This document shows, piece after piece, positions 63,877 to 64,000 of a DNA stretch of 64,000 bases (position 1 is the stretch's first letter; the number at the start of each line of letters is the position of its first letter). Source of the stretch: Arcobacter sp. CECT 8986 (GTDB lineage Bacteria > Campylobacterota > Campylobacteria > Campylobacterales > Arcobacteraceae); contig NZ_PDKG01000008.1 in the NCBI RefSeq assembly GCF_004116725.1, positions 36,057 through 100,056 on the forward strand, read 5' to 3'. The position numbers and the translations under genes were made by a program. The notes under the pieces were generated by a model. It did no database searches, was not told where the DNA came from, and saw only the letters and a list, made by a program, of their open reading frames with translations.

Positions 63877-64000
63877 ATGAAAGTAATAAAAGAGCAAGAT
63901 ATAATTGATAGTATAGCAGGGGCATGTCAATATATCTCATATTATCATCCAGAAGATTTTGTAAAAGCGATGGTAGAAGCATATGAAAAAGAGGAATCAC
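63877..64000 (+). CDS. Class I fumarate hydratase, alpha part (partial at window end)
   Basis: The ATG at 63877 follows a GGTGAGGAA ribosome binding site and opens a frame that runs off the window after 41 codons. The N-terminus (MKVIKEQDIIDSIAGACQYI, then YYHPEDFVKAMVEAYEKEES) matches the start of iron-sulfur class I fumarate or tartrate hydratase alpha subunits, which is typical of Campylobacterota. It converts fumarate to malate in the TCA cycle. Class I enzymes can be one or two chains, and the window ends before that can be decided. Confidence 0.75.
   Translation, partial: MKVIKEQDIIDSIAGACQYISYYHPEDFVKAMVEAYEKEES

Overview
The window is a strongly AT-rich bacterial chromosome segment from the Campylobacterota, most likely an Arcobacter-group species. 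The evidence is short (about 284-residue) flagellins in tandem, a Maf (DUF115) flagellin glycosyltransferase, the short epsilon-type HrcA, and gene orders that, from memory, match Campylobacter jejuni: recA-eno-ftsB-like-AMIN protein, glmU-coaBC-uppS-prepilin peptidase-LptF/G-truA, and hrcA-grpE-dnaK. I saw no tRNA, rRNA, CRISPR array or insertion sequence.

Layout. 1-2571 (+): tail of an upstream gene (possibly topA), a metallophosphoesterase, bioB and a Kef-type antiporter. 2584-5993 (-): recA, eno, an FtsB/DivIC-like protein and an AMIN-domain protein. 6057-26967 (-): a 21-gene, nearly gapless block of glycan genes. From the maf end it encodes Maf, a CBS-cupin protein, a NeuB-like synthase, a TylF-type methyltransferase, a NeuA-HAD fusion, a GmhA-like isomerase, three glycosyltransferases, three radical SAM enzymes (one cobalamin-type), two sulfotransferases, APS kinase, an NDP-sugar epimerase, a split transketolase, a domain-swapped HldE-like protein and a sugar nucleotidyltransferase. 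27085-31395 (-): four flagellin genes and one small basic ORF. 31449-45196: trmA on the minus strand, then on the plus strand a Suv3-like helicase, an ankyrin protein, the glmU-to-truA operon, and a histidine kinase with its response regulator. 45222-48394 (-): a TAXI-type TRAP transporter. 48609-54004: an MFS transporter, a PLD-helicase-DUF3427 protein, a DUF302 protein and threonine aldolase. 54113-57558 (+): the CIRCE-controlled hrcA-grpE-dnaK operon. 57571-64000: small proteins, mltA, psd, two rhodanese-type proteins, a periplasmic thioredoxin, dsbD and the start of a class I fumarate hydratase.

How they fit together. The glycan block lies directly downstream of the flagellins and begins with Maf, so its likely job is to build and attach a flagellin glycan. 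Its content is unusual. A nonulosonate route is indicated by NeuB and NeuA-HAD but no pseudaminic or legionaminic acid precursor genes are present. A heptose-like route is indicated by the GmhA-like and HldE-like proteins and the nucleotidyltransferase. There may also be two-carbon transfer (split transketolase), radical methylation and sulfation (CysC plus two sulfotransferases). Sulfation of a flagellar glycan is an inference.

The most interesting non-coding signal is an approximately 80-nt leader repeated upstream of three of the four flagellins (27965-28045, 29058-29137, 30091-30173). It has conserved loops, compensatory changes in its stems, and a conserved GGAU upstream. Two of the three copies also have a GGAU at the ribosome binding site. 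This pattern suggests a structured regulatory RNA, perhaps a CsrA target.
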